From: Buxus sempervirens
Lineage: Eukaryota > Streptophyta > Magnoliopsida > Buxales > Buxaceae
Assembly (NCBI GenBank): GCA_947561395.2
Contig: OX387184.1
Coordinates: 34,276,766-34,340,765, forward strand
Direction of reading: 5' to 3'
DNA: 64,000 nucleotides
Positions 1 through 10,900 of this stretch are shown in pieces (the stretch's first letter is position 1; the number at the start of each line of letters is the position of its first letter). The position numbers and the translations under genes are program-made. Below the pieces are notes generated by a model. It made no database searches. It was not told the origin of the DNA and was given only the letters and a program-made list of their open reading frames with translations.

Positions 1-1492
1 CCCATGAATGGATTCGCACCATGAAAAATGAGATTGCTTCCATGGAGAAGAACCGAGTTTGGGAACTTGTGGATCTTCTGCCAAGACGTAGGCCTATTGG
101 GAACAAATGGGTTCTCAAGGTCAAACGCAAGGCTGATGGGAGCATTGAGAAGTACAAGGCCCGTCTAGTGGCGAAAGGCTATACTCAAAGAATGGGTATA
201 AATGATGAGGAAACATTCTCCCCAGTAGTGAGATTTGCCTCGATTTGCCTGATTCTGGCAATAGTAGCCTGCTTGGATTTAGAGCTTTTCTAGTTTGTTG
301 TAAAAACTACATTTCTCAATGGAGAACTGGACAAAGAGATCTACATGGATCAACCTGAAGGTTTTGTAATGAAAAGACAAGAGCGCAAAGTGTGCAAGCT
401 TAAGTGTTCCACTTATGGCCTCAAACAATCGTCTAGGTAATGGTATTTACGATTTCATAGAGCCATCGTTCAGTACAGGTTCATGATGATCGAGGAAGAC
501 CATTGTGTGTACATTAGATATAGTGGAAAAAGCTTCTTGATCTTGTCGTTATATGTTGATGACATCCTACTGGCTGGAAATGACATAAGGTTGATTGTCG
601 CCACTAAAGAGTGGTAATCCTCAAATTTTGAGATGAAGAACATGGGTGAAGCAAATTACATTCTGGGAGTTAAGATCCATAGGGATTGCACCAAAAGGTT
701 TCTTGATTTGTTTCAGGAAACTTATATAAAGAAAATTCTTGAGCGCTTCAACATGCAGAATGCCAAACCCATCAACACACCTATTGAGAAAGGGTTTGTA
801 CTACATTCAAGTCTTTGTCTACAAAATGAAGCAGAAAAGACATAGATGACCTGCGTACACAATGGTGTACACTAGACCAGATATCAGTTATGCTGTTGGG
901 TTGGTCAGTAGATTTCAAAGCAATCCTGGTGTCAAGCATTGGAAAGCCATTAAGACGATATTCTGATACCTGAAGGCTACAACTAATTAGATGTTATGCT
1001 ACAGAGGAACAAACTTGCAGCTAGCTGGATATAGTAACGCTCACTGGGCAAGTAGCACAGATGATCATATGTCAACGTCTGGATATGTTTTCTTGCTAGG
1101 TGGTGGGGCCATCTCTTGGTGTAGCAAGAAACAATCATGTGTCGCATTGTCAACCATGGAATCGGAATATATCGCATGCAGTGTTGCCGTCCAAGAAGCC
1201 GTATGGTTGAAATGGTTTTTGAGAGATCTTGCAGTGATAGCCAATCCAAAAAGACCGATTACTATCTATTGTGATAGTATGTCAGCATTGGTTTATGCGA
1301 AAGATCCCAAGTATCATGGAAGGATGAAGCACATTAACATTAGATATCACTATATTAGAGAAAGGGTGGCATAAGGAGACGTGATACTGACTCATATCCC
1401 TACAAATCCCATGATTGTTGATCCATTGACTAAGCCAATTCCTAGAAAGGCTTTCAAGTCACATGTTAGAGAGATGAGATTAACTCGGTTGT
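1..1492 (+). pseudogene. Ty1/copia pol remnant (reverse transcriptase and RNase H)
   Basis: This is the 3' end of a Ty1/copia polyprotein gene and it runs in from the left edge of the window. The start matches the N-terminal part of the copia reverse transcriptase, with the words GNKWVLKVKRKADGS and YKARLVAKGYTQ. The catalytic YVDD lies at 552-563, followed by LLAGND. RNase H follows at about 990-1374, with the words [20 protein letters not shown] and [11 protein letters not shown]. The gene ends near 1492 after a typical copia tail (VDPLTKPIPRKAF). Protease, gag and integrase lie outside the window. The copy is broken in several places and is treated as a fossil. The copia lineage (Tork, Tar, Ivana or other) was not settled. 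Confidence 0.93.
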
Positions 1493-2625
1493 AATTTATC
1501 AGTTTCTTCAATTGTACTTGAGACGTGTTCATTATGCTATGAGAATAAATTTTTGATTCATCTACTTATGTGCTTTCATGAATTATATGCATATACACAT
1601 TTATTGGATATGTCACCAGTCTAATGGATCAGCCACTCACACCGCTATCCGCCCTAGCACATAGTTTGCGAGCGGGATGAGACTTATGGAGGGCTTATGC
1701 CTATTAGGGAGGCATTTAGAGGACTCCGAAGGACATATCTTGGGATATTGTCTATATGTTACCTTGGATTAGTTCCAAGATGAGATTCTTAAGAGGAATC
1801 AAGCATTTTCTGTTTGAGTGGGAGACTTACAGAATTTGCATAACCTGATAGTTGAGCGTGAGTACTTTAGCCTTGGCGCAGTATGGATGCGACTTGGGCC
1901 AAGCACTTAGGTTAATTGCATATGTTGTGACTAGACTAAGGCTCGTACGGTGTTGAGGAGTTGACATACTCCCTTAGGTGAGCTCCACCGTAGCATGTAT
2001 TCATACTGCATGTGCTTTAACAACCTACGTTTGGAGGGCAAGCGAATGAATCCCTGCTTCTTTGCCGCGTGAGCCCAAACTGGATTCCTTTCAAGGAACC
2101 AACTTGTGCCCTTATGGACTGATGACAATGTCATAAAGTAGAGATTCGAAGATCGCTACTTTAGCATTCTCCCCATGGCCATGATTGATTCGACCTAACA
2201 GGTATGTCTAGGAAAGTATTTCGATCAAAGTGGAGTGGCGTGTGGCGTTGGGAAGACCATGTGACATCACATCTGTGAGATGATGGAATTATGCTCAATT
2301 AAAAAATTTTTGTTTTTCATTTATCCATCTATGTATATGGAATATATAAGTTATTTACATATTTATATTTTTATGAGCATTATTTCAATGGGGTTGAGCT
2401 TAGGGCCTGAGTTTAGTACTCAAAAGGGATTAGGAAAACTCAATCCGATGTGGTCGCATGGGTCTAGGGCATACACAAGATTTTGGAGTGTATATCTATG
2501 CTAGTTGGACGAAACTTGGTATAGTGTCACTCACCCTACAACACTCTCGTTGGTCGCACAACGTGTTTCCTAATATGACCCGGAAGATTGTCTTGGAACA
2601 CTTGTTAAAATCCTCATATTTGGGC
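1493..2625 (+). other. Copia region between pol and 3' LTR, no gene
   Basis: This 1.1 kb follows the copia RNase H end and precedes the polypurine tract. It has no convincing coding content. Only short chance frames are present and none shows a known motif. It is longer than the usual pol-to-LTR gap of copia elements, so it may include extra untranslated sequence carried by this lineage. I found no clean insertion with terminal repeats in it. Confidence 0.55.
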
Positions 2626-2709
2626 AAGTGGGAGATGTTATATTTTTTGTGGGTCCCACCTATGGATGGTACAGGTCCCGTGTGTGGTTGACCCGACCCA
2701 CTATTTAAA
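2626..2709 (+). mobile_element. Copia polypurine tract and start of its 3' LTR
   Basis: AAGTGGGAGA at 2626-2635 is the classic copia polypurine tract. TGTTATATTTTTTGTGGGTC from 2636 reads as the first bases of the 3' LTR. Only about 74 bp of this LTR is seen before another LTR begins at 2710. The boundary is inferred from the tract plus the TG start. The 5' LTR is outside the window, so it cannot be confirmed by comparison. Confidence 0.7.
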
Positions 2710-3795
2710 TGTAAAACCCCGTCCTGGATTATATCTTAATTATTGAGATTAATTATATAAAGTGGGATTATTAGACTAATTAAGTACTTGTGTTATGAAG
2801 ATAGGGTAAATGTGGATTATACTTAAGGATTTAGGGAAATCAAATTTAATTATATTGAAGTTATTAAGGTAAGCTTAGTTAGTGCTATGTTTATATTACA
2901 ATTGGTTAAGGCATCCTTCAATTAGATCTAGTGAATTGGAAATCAAATTCTGAAAAATTAGAGTCAAGTGTACCTAAAGTATCTCGTACGAATACCTAAA
3001 GTAACTCCTCAGTATACCCAAAGTACCTCTCAAGTCTACCTAAAGTAACTCCTAAGAGTACATAAAGTACCTTCAAGCATACCTAGAGTACATCCAAGTA
3101 TTACCCAATGTACCACCCAAGTACGCTCATGCATTACCTAAGGTACCATCCAAGTACTACCTAAAGTACCCCAAGTGTTACCCAACGTACCCCCTAATTA
3201 TATCTAAGGTACCCCACTTCTATACCTGAAGTACCCTCTTGTATTGCCTAAGGTACCCCCATGTGTTGCCTAAGGTACCCCACTTGTATACCACTTGTAT
3301 ACCTAAAGTACCCTCTTGTATTGCCTAAGGTACCCCCCTTGTATTGCTTAAGGTACCCCACTTGAAGGCCTAAGGTACGCCTTTGTTTCACCTAAGGTAC
3401 ACCCCCTTATATAACTAAGGTACCATTCTTTGTATAACTAAAGTACCCCCTTATATAACTAAAGTACCCCCTTTGTATAACTAAGGTACCCCCTTTGTAT
3501 AACTAAGGTACCCCCTTTATATTACCTAGGGTACATCCCTTGTATTACCTAAAGGTACCCCCCTCATACAACTAAGGTGCACCCCTTCTATAACTAAGGT
3601 ACCCCTCTAATATTACTAAGGTACATCCCCAAATATACCTAAAGCATACCCCTTGGAATAACTAAGGTAAACCCCCTTGAAACACCAAGGTACCCCTCAA
3701 ATAACACTAAGATACCCCCCACTTAACACTAAGGTACCTTTCCTCATAACACTAAGGTACCCCTTGATAACCCTTAGGTACACCCAAGGGTTTAA
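2710..3795 (+). mobile_element. 5' part of a GGTACC-repeat LTR
   Basis: It begins TGTAAAACCCCGTCCTGG and matches the first part of the whole solo LTR at 25992-30086 closely, including the unique stretch before the repeats and a long run of GGTACC-type tandem repeats. The match stops near 3795, after the last repeat, where sequence of a different LTR family takes over. Only the U3-like portion is present. The TATA, intron-like and 3' parts found in the full copy are missing. Confidence 0.85.
2965..3785 (+). repeat. Degenerate GGTACC minisatellite
   Basis: About 40 imperfect copies of an 18-21 bp unit with the core CTAAGGTACCCCCTTGTAT lie head to tail. The units vary at the edges but keep AAGGTACC or AAAGTACC. 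The same array occurs in the related LTR at 26240-27620. Unit length and sequence are too variable, and there are no unique spacers, so it is not a CRISPR. Confidence 0.9.
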
Positions 3796-4408
3796 ATAAT
3801 TCAAAACACTTGGCCACCATCGTGCGGCCTGCCCAATGGGCCCACAAACCATTCTGGCCCACAAGAGTAAATCTTAACTTAATTCTTTACTAAAACCATG
3901 AATAAAACCAATAAAACTAACCAAAGCCCAAAGGGCCTCTTAGGCTTAGACTGAGGCCCACCAAGGGACATGTGGGCCATACTTGGCCCACCAAGGGATC
4001 TGTGGGCCTTCCAACAAGGCCCACACAATCAGACCCAAACCACTTAATTAAGCAAGATAAAATCAAATAAAGGGACCCACACCACTCAGGTGGTCCCACC
4101 AGACTCAATAAAACCAAGTATGCACGCTGGCTTAGGAACCGGGTGAGTTTAGAATCAAGTTGACTCAAACCAGGGAAACCCATGGGACCCGTCATTCGAT
4201 GAGGTGGACCAGGGTGTCTACGGACTTCCCCAGACTGTAAACGAGACCCTACCACAGAATCTTAAGCCGCAGACCAGCCTAATAGACAAACCTAGACACC
4301 CAGGTGTCTGCTTGCACCCCATCCGGCAGTGGCGACTCCGAACCCCGATTTTCCCAAAAGGAGGCACACACTCCACGTGCACCCCGCCATGCAATTTCAC
4401 AGCGCACA
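3796..4408 (+). mobile_element. 3' part of an F-family LTR
   Basis: It is similar to the last 450-500 bp of LTR F (54880-55345). Shared words include AAAGCCCAAAGGGCCTC, CTACGGACTTCCCCAGAC, AAGCCGCAGACCAG and CACCCAGGTGTC. It ends in GCGCACA at 4408, the same end as F. The 5' part is absent and the join with the GGTACC LTR near 3795 shows no obvious target duplication, so this is a mosaic junction between two LTR families. Confidence 0.8.
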
Positions 4409-4465
4409 ACAGACTTATTTGTAACTGACTTAATAAATGTGTTGAGTGTGAATTGTGTCTAGCGG

Positions 4466-4771
4466 CAGTGGCGGAACCAAGGCTCCAAATCTGATGGGGC
4501 AAAAAAATTTCCAATTAACACTTCTCATGAAATATAGAAATTTCAATAAGTTGGGGGGGGGGGGGGGGGGGGGGAACCAGAAATTTTAGAGGGGGTTCTC
4601 ATGAAATATAGAAATTTCAATGAATTGGAGGGGGGGGGGGGGCGCAAACCAGAAATTTTAGAGGGGGCAAAACATAAATTTTAATTAAAACATATAAAAA
4701 ATATTTTTTTTAATTAAAAAATAAAAGTTAGGGGGGCAATTGCCCCTACCTCTAACGTGGTTCCGCCACTG
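4466..4771 (+). mobile_element. hAT-type MITE with 8-bp TSD TCTAGCGG
   Basis: The element starts CAGTGGCGGAACCA and ends TGGTTCCGCCACTG, so its terminal inverted repeats are about 14 bp. The 8-bp duplication TCTAGCGG flanks it (4458-4465 and 4772-4779). CAGTGGCGGA ends with 8-bp target duplications are typical of plant hAT MITEs. The inside holds two copies of an approximately 80-bp unit, each ending in a G run, and then an AT-rich stretch. There is no transposase, so it is non-autonomous. Strand is arbitrary. Confidence 0.92.
4553..4574 (+). repeat. 22-base G homopolymer in the MITE
   Basis: An uninterrupted run of 22 G lies in the first internal unit of the MITE. A second run of 13 G lies at 4630-4642 in the repeated unit. 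Such runs can form G-quadruplexes and are also prone to length error in sequencing. Confidence 0.95.
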
Positions 4772-5615
4772 TCTAGCGGGCATAACGGTGTATGGATCCA
4801 TAGGCTAAGCACAATAGTGAAGAGGTATTTACTTTGTTTGGTTATTCTGACTCCACGATATGCAATTCCTTTTGCAAGTTAGTTTGCATTAGAGGGTCCT
4901 CATAGACAAAACAGACTCATTTCAAATTAGCTTCTTGGTGAGGCTCACGTTAGTGGGGTTATTTTTGTATTTAGTGACAATGCGGCTATCCCCATGATTG
5001 TGATTTATGGTGCTGCATGCATGGTAGTACGTGCCAAACTCCATATTTCAAGATTTATGGTGCTGGTATGTGAGTTTCTTGCACAAAAAGCTAATAGCCA
5101 GACCCCATATTTTCGAGATTTAGCTTCACTGGTGTAGTGAAAACTGCAGTTTACTGGCATTGCAATAAGTCGTAAAGTGACATAGTGGAGACTTAGTAAC
5201 TTTTCAAAGACTTATCTTTCTTTATGAGTCCTGTGATATCACGTATGTTATTTTGAGCATGTTTTACTTTTTTGCTTTAGATCTGTTTATTATAGAACTG
5301 AAGTTATTTACCATTAGTTTGATTTATCTTTATACCTCATGACTAATTCATAAAGTAGACAGTTTTCTTGTGTAAGACACCAAATTTTCCTAATTAATAA
5401 AATAAATTAATGAATAATATTCTGGAGGATTTTAATTGATGGAAATAATTTATTAATGTAAGTGCTATCGTTAATAGTGGAGATCAGGAGTTTGGCGCAG
5501 ATCCGACCGCCTGATCGTAAGATATCGAGGTATGATCAATATTTTAATTCTGATGAATTATGCTTGGGCGATGTACGTTGAGTTTGTTGTGCGTGAGTTG
5601 CGTGGGATCAGAGAG

Positions 5616-5623
5616 TATATATA
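5616..5623 (+). promoter_or_regulatory. TATA box of Tekay LTR (element A)
   Basis: TATATATA lies about 245 bp into the LTR and is followed by a purine-rich leader without an obvious ATG. Equivalent boxes are at 20434-20441, about 20908-20917 and 57963-57972 in the other Tekay LTRs. It marks the likely U3/R transition for the element's own transcription. The start site itself is inferred. Confidence 0.7.
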
Positions 5624-6044
5624 CATGTTAAATACCCTAAAGGAATACGTTTGGGAATACCTAATCGTATTTGCTCATACTCGTTCGTATTCGACAGCCA
5701 CAAGACAAAAATAACCGAGAGCGACTGAGGGAGAAGAAGAAGGAAGGAGAGAAGGACCGAGTCTCTCACTATTCCAAGGTTTTTCTGCAACCAAGAGGGA
5801 GTGTGATAGTGTTGTTTAGAAGAGAAGAATAGGGGACAACCGTAAGAGGTAGGTAACGCACGGTTTTAACATTCGTGGTTGTATTTCATGATTAATTGAT
5901 TCATTTGCATGATTGTATGATGTATCAATATGTATTTAGTTTGGTAATCATCTTATATGTATGTTATAGGCACATTGAATGCGAAAAATTGGGTTTTTCG
6001 CAGTCGGATTAACGTTTTCTGTAGAGCGCTGACCTCTCTGTGCT

Positions 6045-6062
6045 CAGCGCTTCTAAGCGCTG
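6045..6062 (+). repeat. CAGCGCT/AGCGCTG palindrome in LTR
   Basis: CAGCGCT and AGCGCTG form a 7-bp perfect stem around a 4-base loop. Other Tekay LTR copies keep the stem while the loop varies (TCTA here, TTTG near 21337, CCTA near 58394). It belongs to a cluster of related AGCGCT and AGGCGATC words spread over about 170 bp. Confidence 0.75.
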
Positions 6063-7292
6063 GTCGGCATTCATTAAAAATTTTAAACCGCCGTCGATTG
6101 CTAACTGACAGGCAGTTGGTGCTTACTTTTGAACTACCGCTGACCCTAGAACGCCTAAGCAATCCTAGGCGATCCTAAGCGCCTAGTGCAGAAAATCCAA
6201 TTTTTACCAAATTCAATCCCTGATTCAATTCTAAACTTTTTTTAATCAATTTTAATGATTAAATAAGGTGTTTTAAGACCAAAATAAATTACCAATTACC
6301 TGTTTTACAGAAAAATAAAAATAAGGAAGTATTTAGGGTATTAGTTGCCAAGTTTTGTAATCAAGGAGAAAATCTAAGTTTATGACCAATAGACTTCCAG
6401 ATTTGGAATAAATAACTATGAGACATGCAAATATATATTATCAACCAGATTATTATATAAAGGATTTCCGGATTAGAATTTCAAACCCAGTTAAACCAAT
6501 ATTGAGAGAATTTACAGATTTACTCTTTATATGCTGCAATGCACTATTATTTACAGAAATATTAGTCCTTAGGGATTTTTGGTGTCTAATGGGCATAGCT
6601 GGTTATGAATCAATAGTTTTGGCTAGGTAGCTAAGGGATATTACATTTGGGTTGAGTTACTCCCTTGTGCGAACGCGCTTCCTTTGCAAGTTGGGTTGCT
6701 TTGGAGGGTTCTATGTCTGGAGGGACACCCCAGTGCTCTGCTGGTGATTCCCTGTACATGTGGATAAGCGACCATCTCCATGTAATTATTTTGGTGCTGC
6801 ATGCTGGTGGTTAATGCCGACTCTGTTGAGTCATGTGCAATATGTCGATGACTACGGCTCTTATGTAAGGAGATGTCTCGAGTTTGAGTATCATTAGTAG
6901 CGTCACCCCTAAGCCGCACGGTGGTAATAGCATATGGTTGAGATTCATCTCAAACGTGTATCTTTCTTTGTGAGTCCTACAATGATACTGAGATCACAAA
7001 CACTTATTATTGATACTGTTCACATGCTGAAGGCATGTATTTGATACTATGGGTGGATGTGACTGTTTAGTACATCCCGGTTTTATATTGGATTCTGTTG
7101 TTGAATTCTGAATCATGATCTTTGATATACATTATACTGTTCACTGATACTTAAACTGTTTTATATGTTGTTTTGTATTCCATGATCGTTGTGAATGTTT
7201 ATACGAGCCTGTTTATTCGACACTGCTTAATCGTGCATGAACATCTATTTTTGTATATATGAACTGTTTATAGTATGCATGTGTTACCTATT

Positions 7293-7308
7293 GGGATATT
7301 CGTATCTC
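7293..7308 (+). promoter_or_regulatory. Conserved LTR hairpin (TTCG tetraloop)
   Basis: The sequence GGGATATTCGTATCTC folds into a 6-bp stem capped by TTCG, an exceptionally stable RNA tetraloop. In most other copies the first bases are GAGATA, and the G here keeps pairing as G-U. Copies occur at 13780, 37745, 44221, 47403, 57020, 59639 and 61326. In every one the hairpin lies about 25-30 bases before a TTTTTCAG-like acceptor and after a GCATGTGTTACCTACT-type stretch. Confidence 0.75.
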
Positions 7309-7336
7309 ACCCTACTTCTCAACTTATTTTTCAGCT

Positions 7337-7426
7337 GATACGCGAGAGGGGGATCCTAGTGGGGATTTCCAGAGTGAGCTTGCTGATTTTTCACCGGAGG
7401 AGTACTATTATCCGTACGTAATCTGA
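7337..7426 (+). other. Short conserved acidic reading frame in LTR
   Basis: Thirty codons, stop included, begin DTREGD just after the acceptor-like CAG. The frame is rich in Asp, Glu and Tyr and its tail reads EEYYYP. Frames of exactly the same length and similar sequence lie at 37789-37878, 57065-57154 and 59683-59772. A diverged relative of 26 codons beginning DTRGEA and ending EEDYYYIP lies at 44264-44341 in another LTR family. No start codon is evident, so if it is used it would be as part of a spliced product. Function is unknown. Confidence 0.5.
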
Positions 7427-7807
7427 GGTCGAGAAGAGATAATTTTATGATACATGATAGTTATTTTTATTTATTTGGTTTTGATGTATCTGGAGACAGA
7501 GAGATTGAGTGATTAGAACCCTTTGATTATTACCAGACTTGATTATTTGGATTGGATGGTTACTTTATTTCTTATTATGATGATGTTAGGCTACACTTCC
7601 ACACATTGATGTTTCTGCACTCTGATAGATATTAATAAATGGATTATTTGATTGTTCTAGTCTGGTTATTTGTGGTTGATTGTATGATATGGGCCCAATA
7701 GCATCTCGAATTCAGTTCTTGAGCTGGATTCGGGTTGTTACAGTAGCGAACCGGGTTCGGGTTGGGTGCCAGTTTTGCACTGACCCGGGTTCGGGGCGTT
7801 ACGGAGG

Positions 7808-7819
7808 TGGTACTAGAGC
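7808..7819 (+). other. Primer-binding site of element A (initiator-Met tRNA)
   Basis: TGGTACTAGAGC lies five bases after the LTR end and resembles TGGTATCAGAGC, the complement of the 3' end of plant initiator methionine tRNA. This is the usual primer site of Tekay/Del elements. It is the complement of a tRNA end and not a tRNA gene. Confidence 0.88.
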
Positions 7820-7929
7820 AAATGGGTCGTAACCTTAGATAGCCAGCCTTAGGGGGATGGGATTGTGAGTACGCTAGATAGTACCCTTAGAAATTTTGTA
7901 TTCTAACAAATGGAAATTGTATTTTGCAG

Positions 7930-10900
7930 ATGGCTGGTAGAGGGAGATGCGCATGAACTGATACTACTGATGAGACAGTTGAGGCTAGGGAGAAATAGCA
8001 GGATGCTCCATTACCACCACCTCCACCTGGAGATGTGTGGGCTACTGTTGGTACCTTGGCAGAACTTCTTGCCAAGGAGAGGGAAGAAAGGATGAGTCAA
8101 AATCTGAATGGGAATGGTGGTGATGGACACAGGAATGCTCCTAGACATGAAGGAGAGATTCAAATAGCTTGAGACTTAGAGCAGTTCAGGAAGTTGGATC
8201 CGCCTATTTTCAGTGGACAACCAGACCCGATGGAGGCAAAGAGATGGCTGATGCAGGTTGAATGGATATTTGAGGCCATGGGATGTCCAAAGGACAGAAA
8301 TGTGAGGTTAGCTGCATTCTTGTTCGAGGGTGAGGCAGCTCATTGGTGGAGAGCTGTCAAGAGGCAAGACCTAGAGGCTACTTTTATGACATGGGACAGA
8401 TTCCAGGAGGTGTTTTATGAGCAGTACTTTTCTGAGGAGTTCCGACTTAAGAAGGAGCGGGAATTCATGGATATCATCCAGGGGATCCAGACAGTTGCAC
8501 AGTACGAGGCTAGATTTGCTGCATTGTCTCATTTTGCACCCCATATGACTCAGGATGAAAGGAGGCTGACATCGCACTTTGAGCGGGGTCTGAAGTCTGA
8601 GATTCAAAGTATGTTGACCGTATTTCTATGCTCTGAGCTGAAGGACGTAGTACGCCGAGCCACCAGGGCTGAGAGTAACCTTGAGACTAGAGCCACTCAG
8701 AGCAGGGCTAGACAGCCGATGAGGTCAGGGGAGTAAAGAGGCTTCCTTGGTGGGAGCAAGAGGCCGAGGGACTGGACTAGAGGAGAGTCATCAGGAGGTC
8801 AGATGTATAGACCTAGTCAGAGAGGTTGTGCCAGATGTGGCAGGTATCACATACTGGGTCCGTGTGTTGCAGCTCCGAGTACTTGCTACAAGTGTGGTCA
8901 GGCAGGCCACAAGATTAAAGATTGTCGGTTTTCTTCGAGTTATTAGCCGTTGGCAGTGAGACGACCAAACTTACCATTACCAGCACCTACATCCACCGCC
9001 CTACAGAGGCCACAGTTTCAACAACTAGCTCAGAGAGCACCTATGGGACAAAGACCCCAGGGCCGAGGAGCAGCTCAGAGAGGAGGACAGAGGCAGGCAG
9101 TACCTGCTCCGCAGCCGCAGCAGGCTAGAGCATTTGCTGTAGAGGCATATGAGGAGGAGCGTGAGCCTGTGCATGTAGAGGAGATCGAGGCTGATCATGA
9201 GGCACCCGAGCTGATCGGAGGTATTCTTTTCATCTGTGGTAGATCAGCATGTGTTTTATTTGATTCTAGTGCTTCGCATTCCTTTATATCGCCTATTTGT
9301 GCACGACGGATTGGATTGTCACCTATTGATTTGGATGCTGTATTGACTGTGCACACACCATTGGGAGAGTCCACTAGAGTTGAGTCTGTGTATAGAGACT
9401 ACATGATTAGATTGGGGAGATTGGAGTTGCCTGGTGATTTGATTACCTTGGAGATTGGAGGATTTAATGTAATACTGTGGATTGATTGGTTATTCAGACA
9501 TTACGTCACTCTAGATTGTTATGCTGGGACTATTACAATCAGAGGGCCAGATCAAACCACCTATTGTTTCAGATGTGAGGGGTTGAAGTCACGTATTGGT
9601 CTGGTAGCATCTATAGTGGTACAGGAGCTTGGGAGTGACACTCCTGTCATCTCCGATGTACCTGTAGTTCAGGAGTTTGTTGATGAATTCCCAGAGGAGT
9701 TACCTGGACTACCACCTGCTCGAGACATTGAGTTCAGGATCCAATTGATGCCTGGTACAACTCCAGTTTCGAAGCCACCATATAGGCTTTCGAAACCTGA
9801 ACAGGATGAGTTGAAGAAGCTGATAGATGAGCTTCTAGAGAAGGGATTTATCAGGCTGAGTGTGTCGCCATGGAGCGCGCCAATTCTGTTTGTGCAGAAG
9901 AAGGATGGTAATATGCAAATGTGTATTGACTATAGGCAGCTGAATCAGGTGACAGTGAAGAACAAGTATCCGCTGCCTAGGATTTATGATCTATTTGACC
10001 AGTTAGGAGGTGCATCTTCGTTTTCCAAGATAGATTTGAGGTTGGGATACCATCAGTTGAGAGTAGTAGAGGAGGATATAGAGAAGACAGCTTTCCGTAC
10101 ACGCTATGGGCATTATGAGTTCCTGGTTATGCCTTTTGGGCTGACCAATGCCCCAGCTGTTTTCATGGACCTCATGAACAGGATATTTCATGCATACTTG
10201 GATAGCTTTGTAGTGGTTTTTATCGATGACATCCTGGTGTATTCTAAGACCCAAGAGGAGCATATTGAACACTTGAAAGTGGTGTTGCAGATTTTGAAAG
10301 ACCACAGGCTGTATGGGAAGTTTAGTAAGTGTCAGTTCTGGCTGAGGCAAATTTCATTCTTGGGTCATATTATCTCAGGAGAGGGTATATCTGTGGACCT
10401 TGAGAAGGTTAAGGTAGTGGCGGATTGGCCTAGACCCATTACAGTAACAGAGGTCATGAGTTTCCTTGGTATGGCAGGGTATTACAGGAGGTTTATTGGG
10501 GGATTTTCTCATATAGCCGCACCCCTGTCTAACTTAACCAAGAAGGCAGTGAAATATCGATGGGATGAAAAGTGTGAGCAGAATTTTCAGGAGCTGAAGC
10601 AAAGGTTGACTACTGTCCCGGTGTTGATTGTGCCATCCATGGATGAAGCGTTTGTAGTATACTGTGATGCTTCTAGGATTGGCTTAGGATGTGTATTGAT
10701 GCAGTAGGGCAAAGTTGTAGCATATGCCTCGAGATTTTTGAGACAGCATGAGAAGAACTACCCTACTCACGATTTGGAGTTGACAGTTATAGTCTTTGCA
10801 CTTAAGCTATGGAGGCATTACCTTTATGGAGTAGAGTTCGAGATTTTCTCTGATCATAAGAGTTTGAGATACTTGTTTTCTCAGAGAGACTTGAACATGA

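Larger units (their letters stand above)
4409..5370 (+). mobile_element. Old LTR E, left part (host of element A)
   Basis: This stretch is diverged from, but alignable to, the reverse complement of LTR G (62252 onward). Both share the path through ATCCATAGGCTAAGCA, TTTGCAAG, GCGGCTATCCCCATG and the TGCATGC/TGTATGC region. It stops at the TCTTG target site of element A and resumes at 61836. A small hAT MITE sits inside it. Its own 5' end cannot be seen and was probably lost next to 4408. No coding content was found. Confidence 0.7.
5849..7334 (+). other. Intron-like segment inside Tekay LTR
   Basis: The segment begins GTAGGTAA after AAGAG and ends in TTATTTTTCAG, giving 1,486 bp. The same borders occur in the 51236 LTR (55577-57062, 1,486 bp) and in the 3' LTR of B (58196-59680, 1,485 bp). 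The equal lengths in diverged copies, and the reading frame that is kept only after the CAG, support a real intron. That splicing occurs is inference. I do not know of a report for this family. Confidence 0.5.
5371..7803 (+). repeat. 5' LTR of element A
   Basis: The LTR begins TGTAAGACACCAAATTTTCC and ends in the GGGTTCGGGGCGTTAC context directly before the primer site, 2,433 bp in all. It contains a TATA box (5616-5623), a purine-rich leader, a donor-like AGAG|GTAGGT at 5849, GC-rich palindromes around 6020-6190, a conserved hairpin (7293-7308), an acceptor-like TTTTTCAG ending at 7334 and a short open frame (7337-7426). The ends are inverted relative to each other (TGTAA..CCCCGAA against TTCGGGGCGTTACA), which is common to most LTRs in this window. 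Confidence 0.95.
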
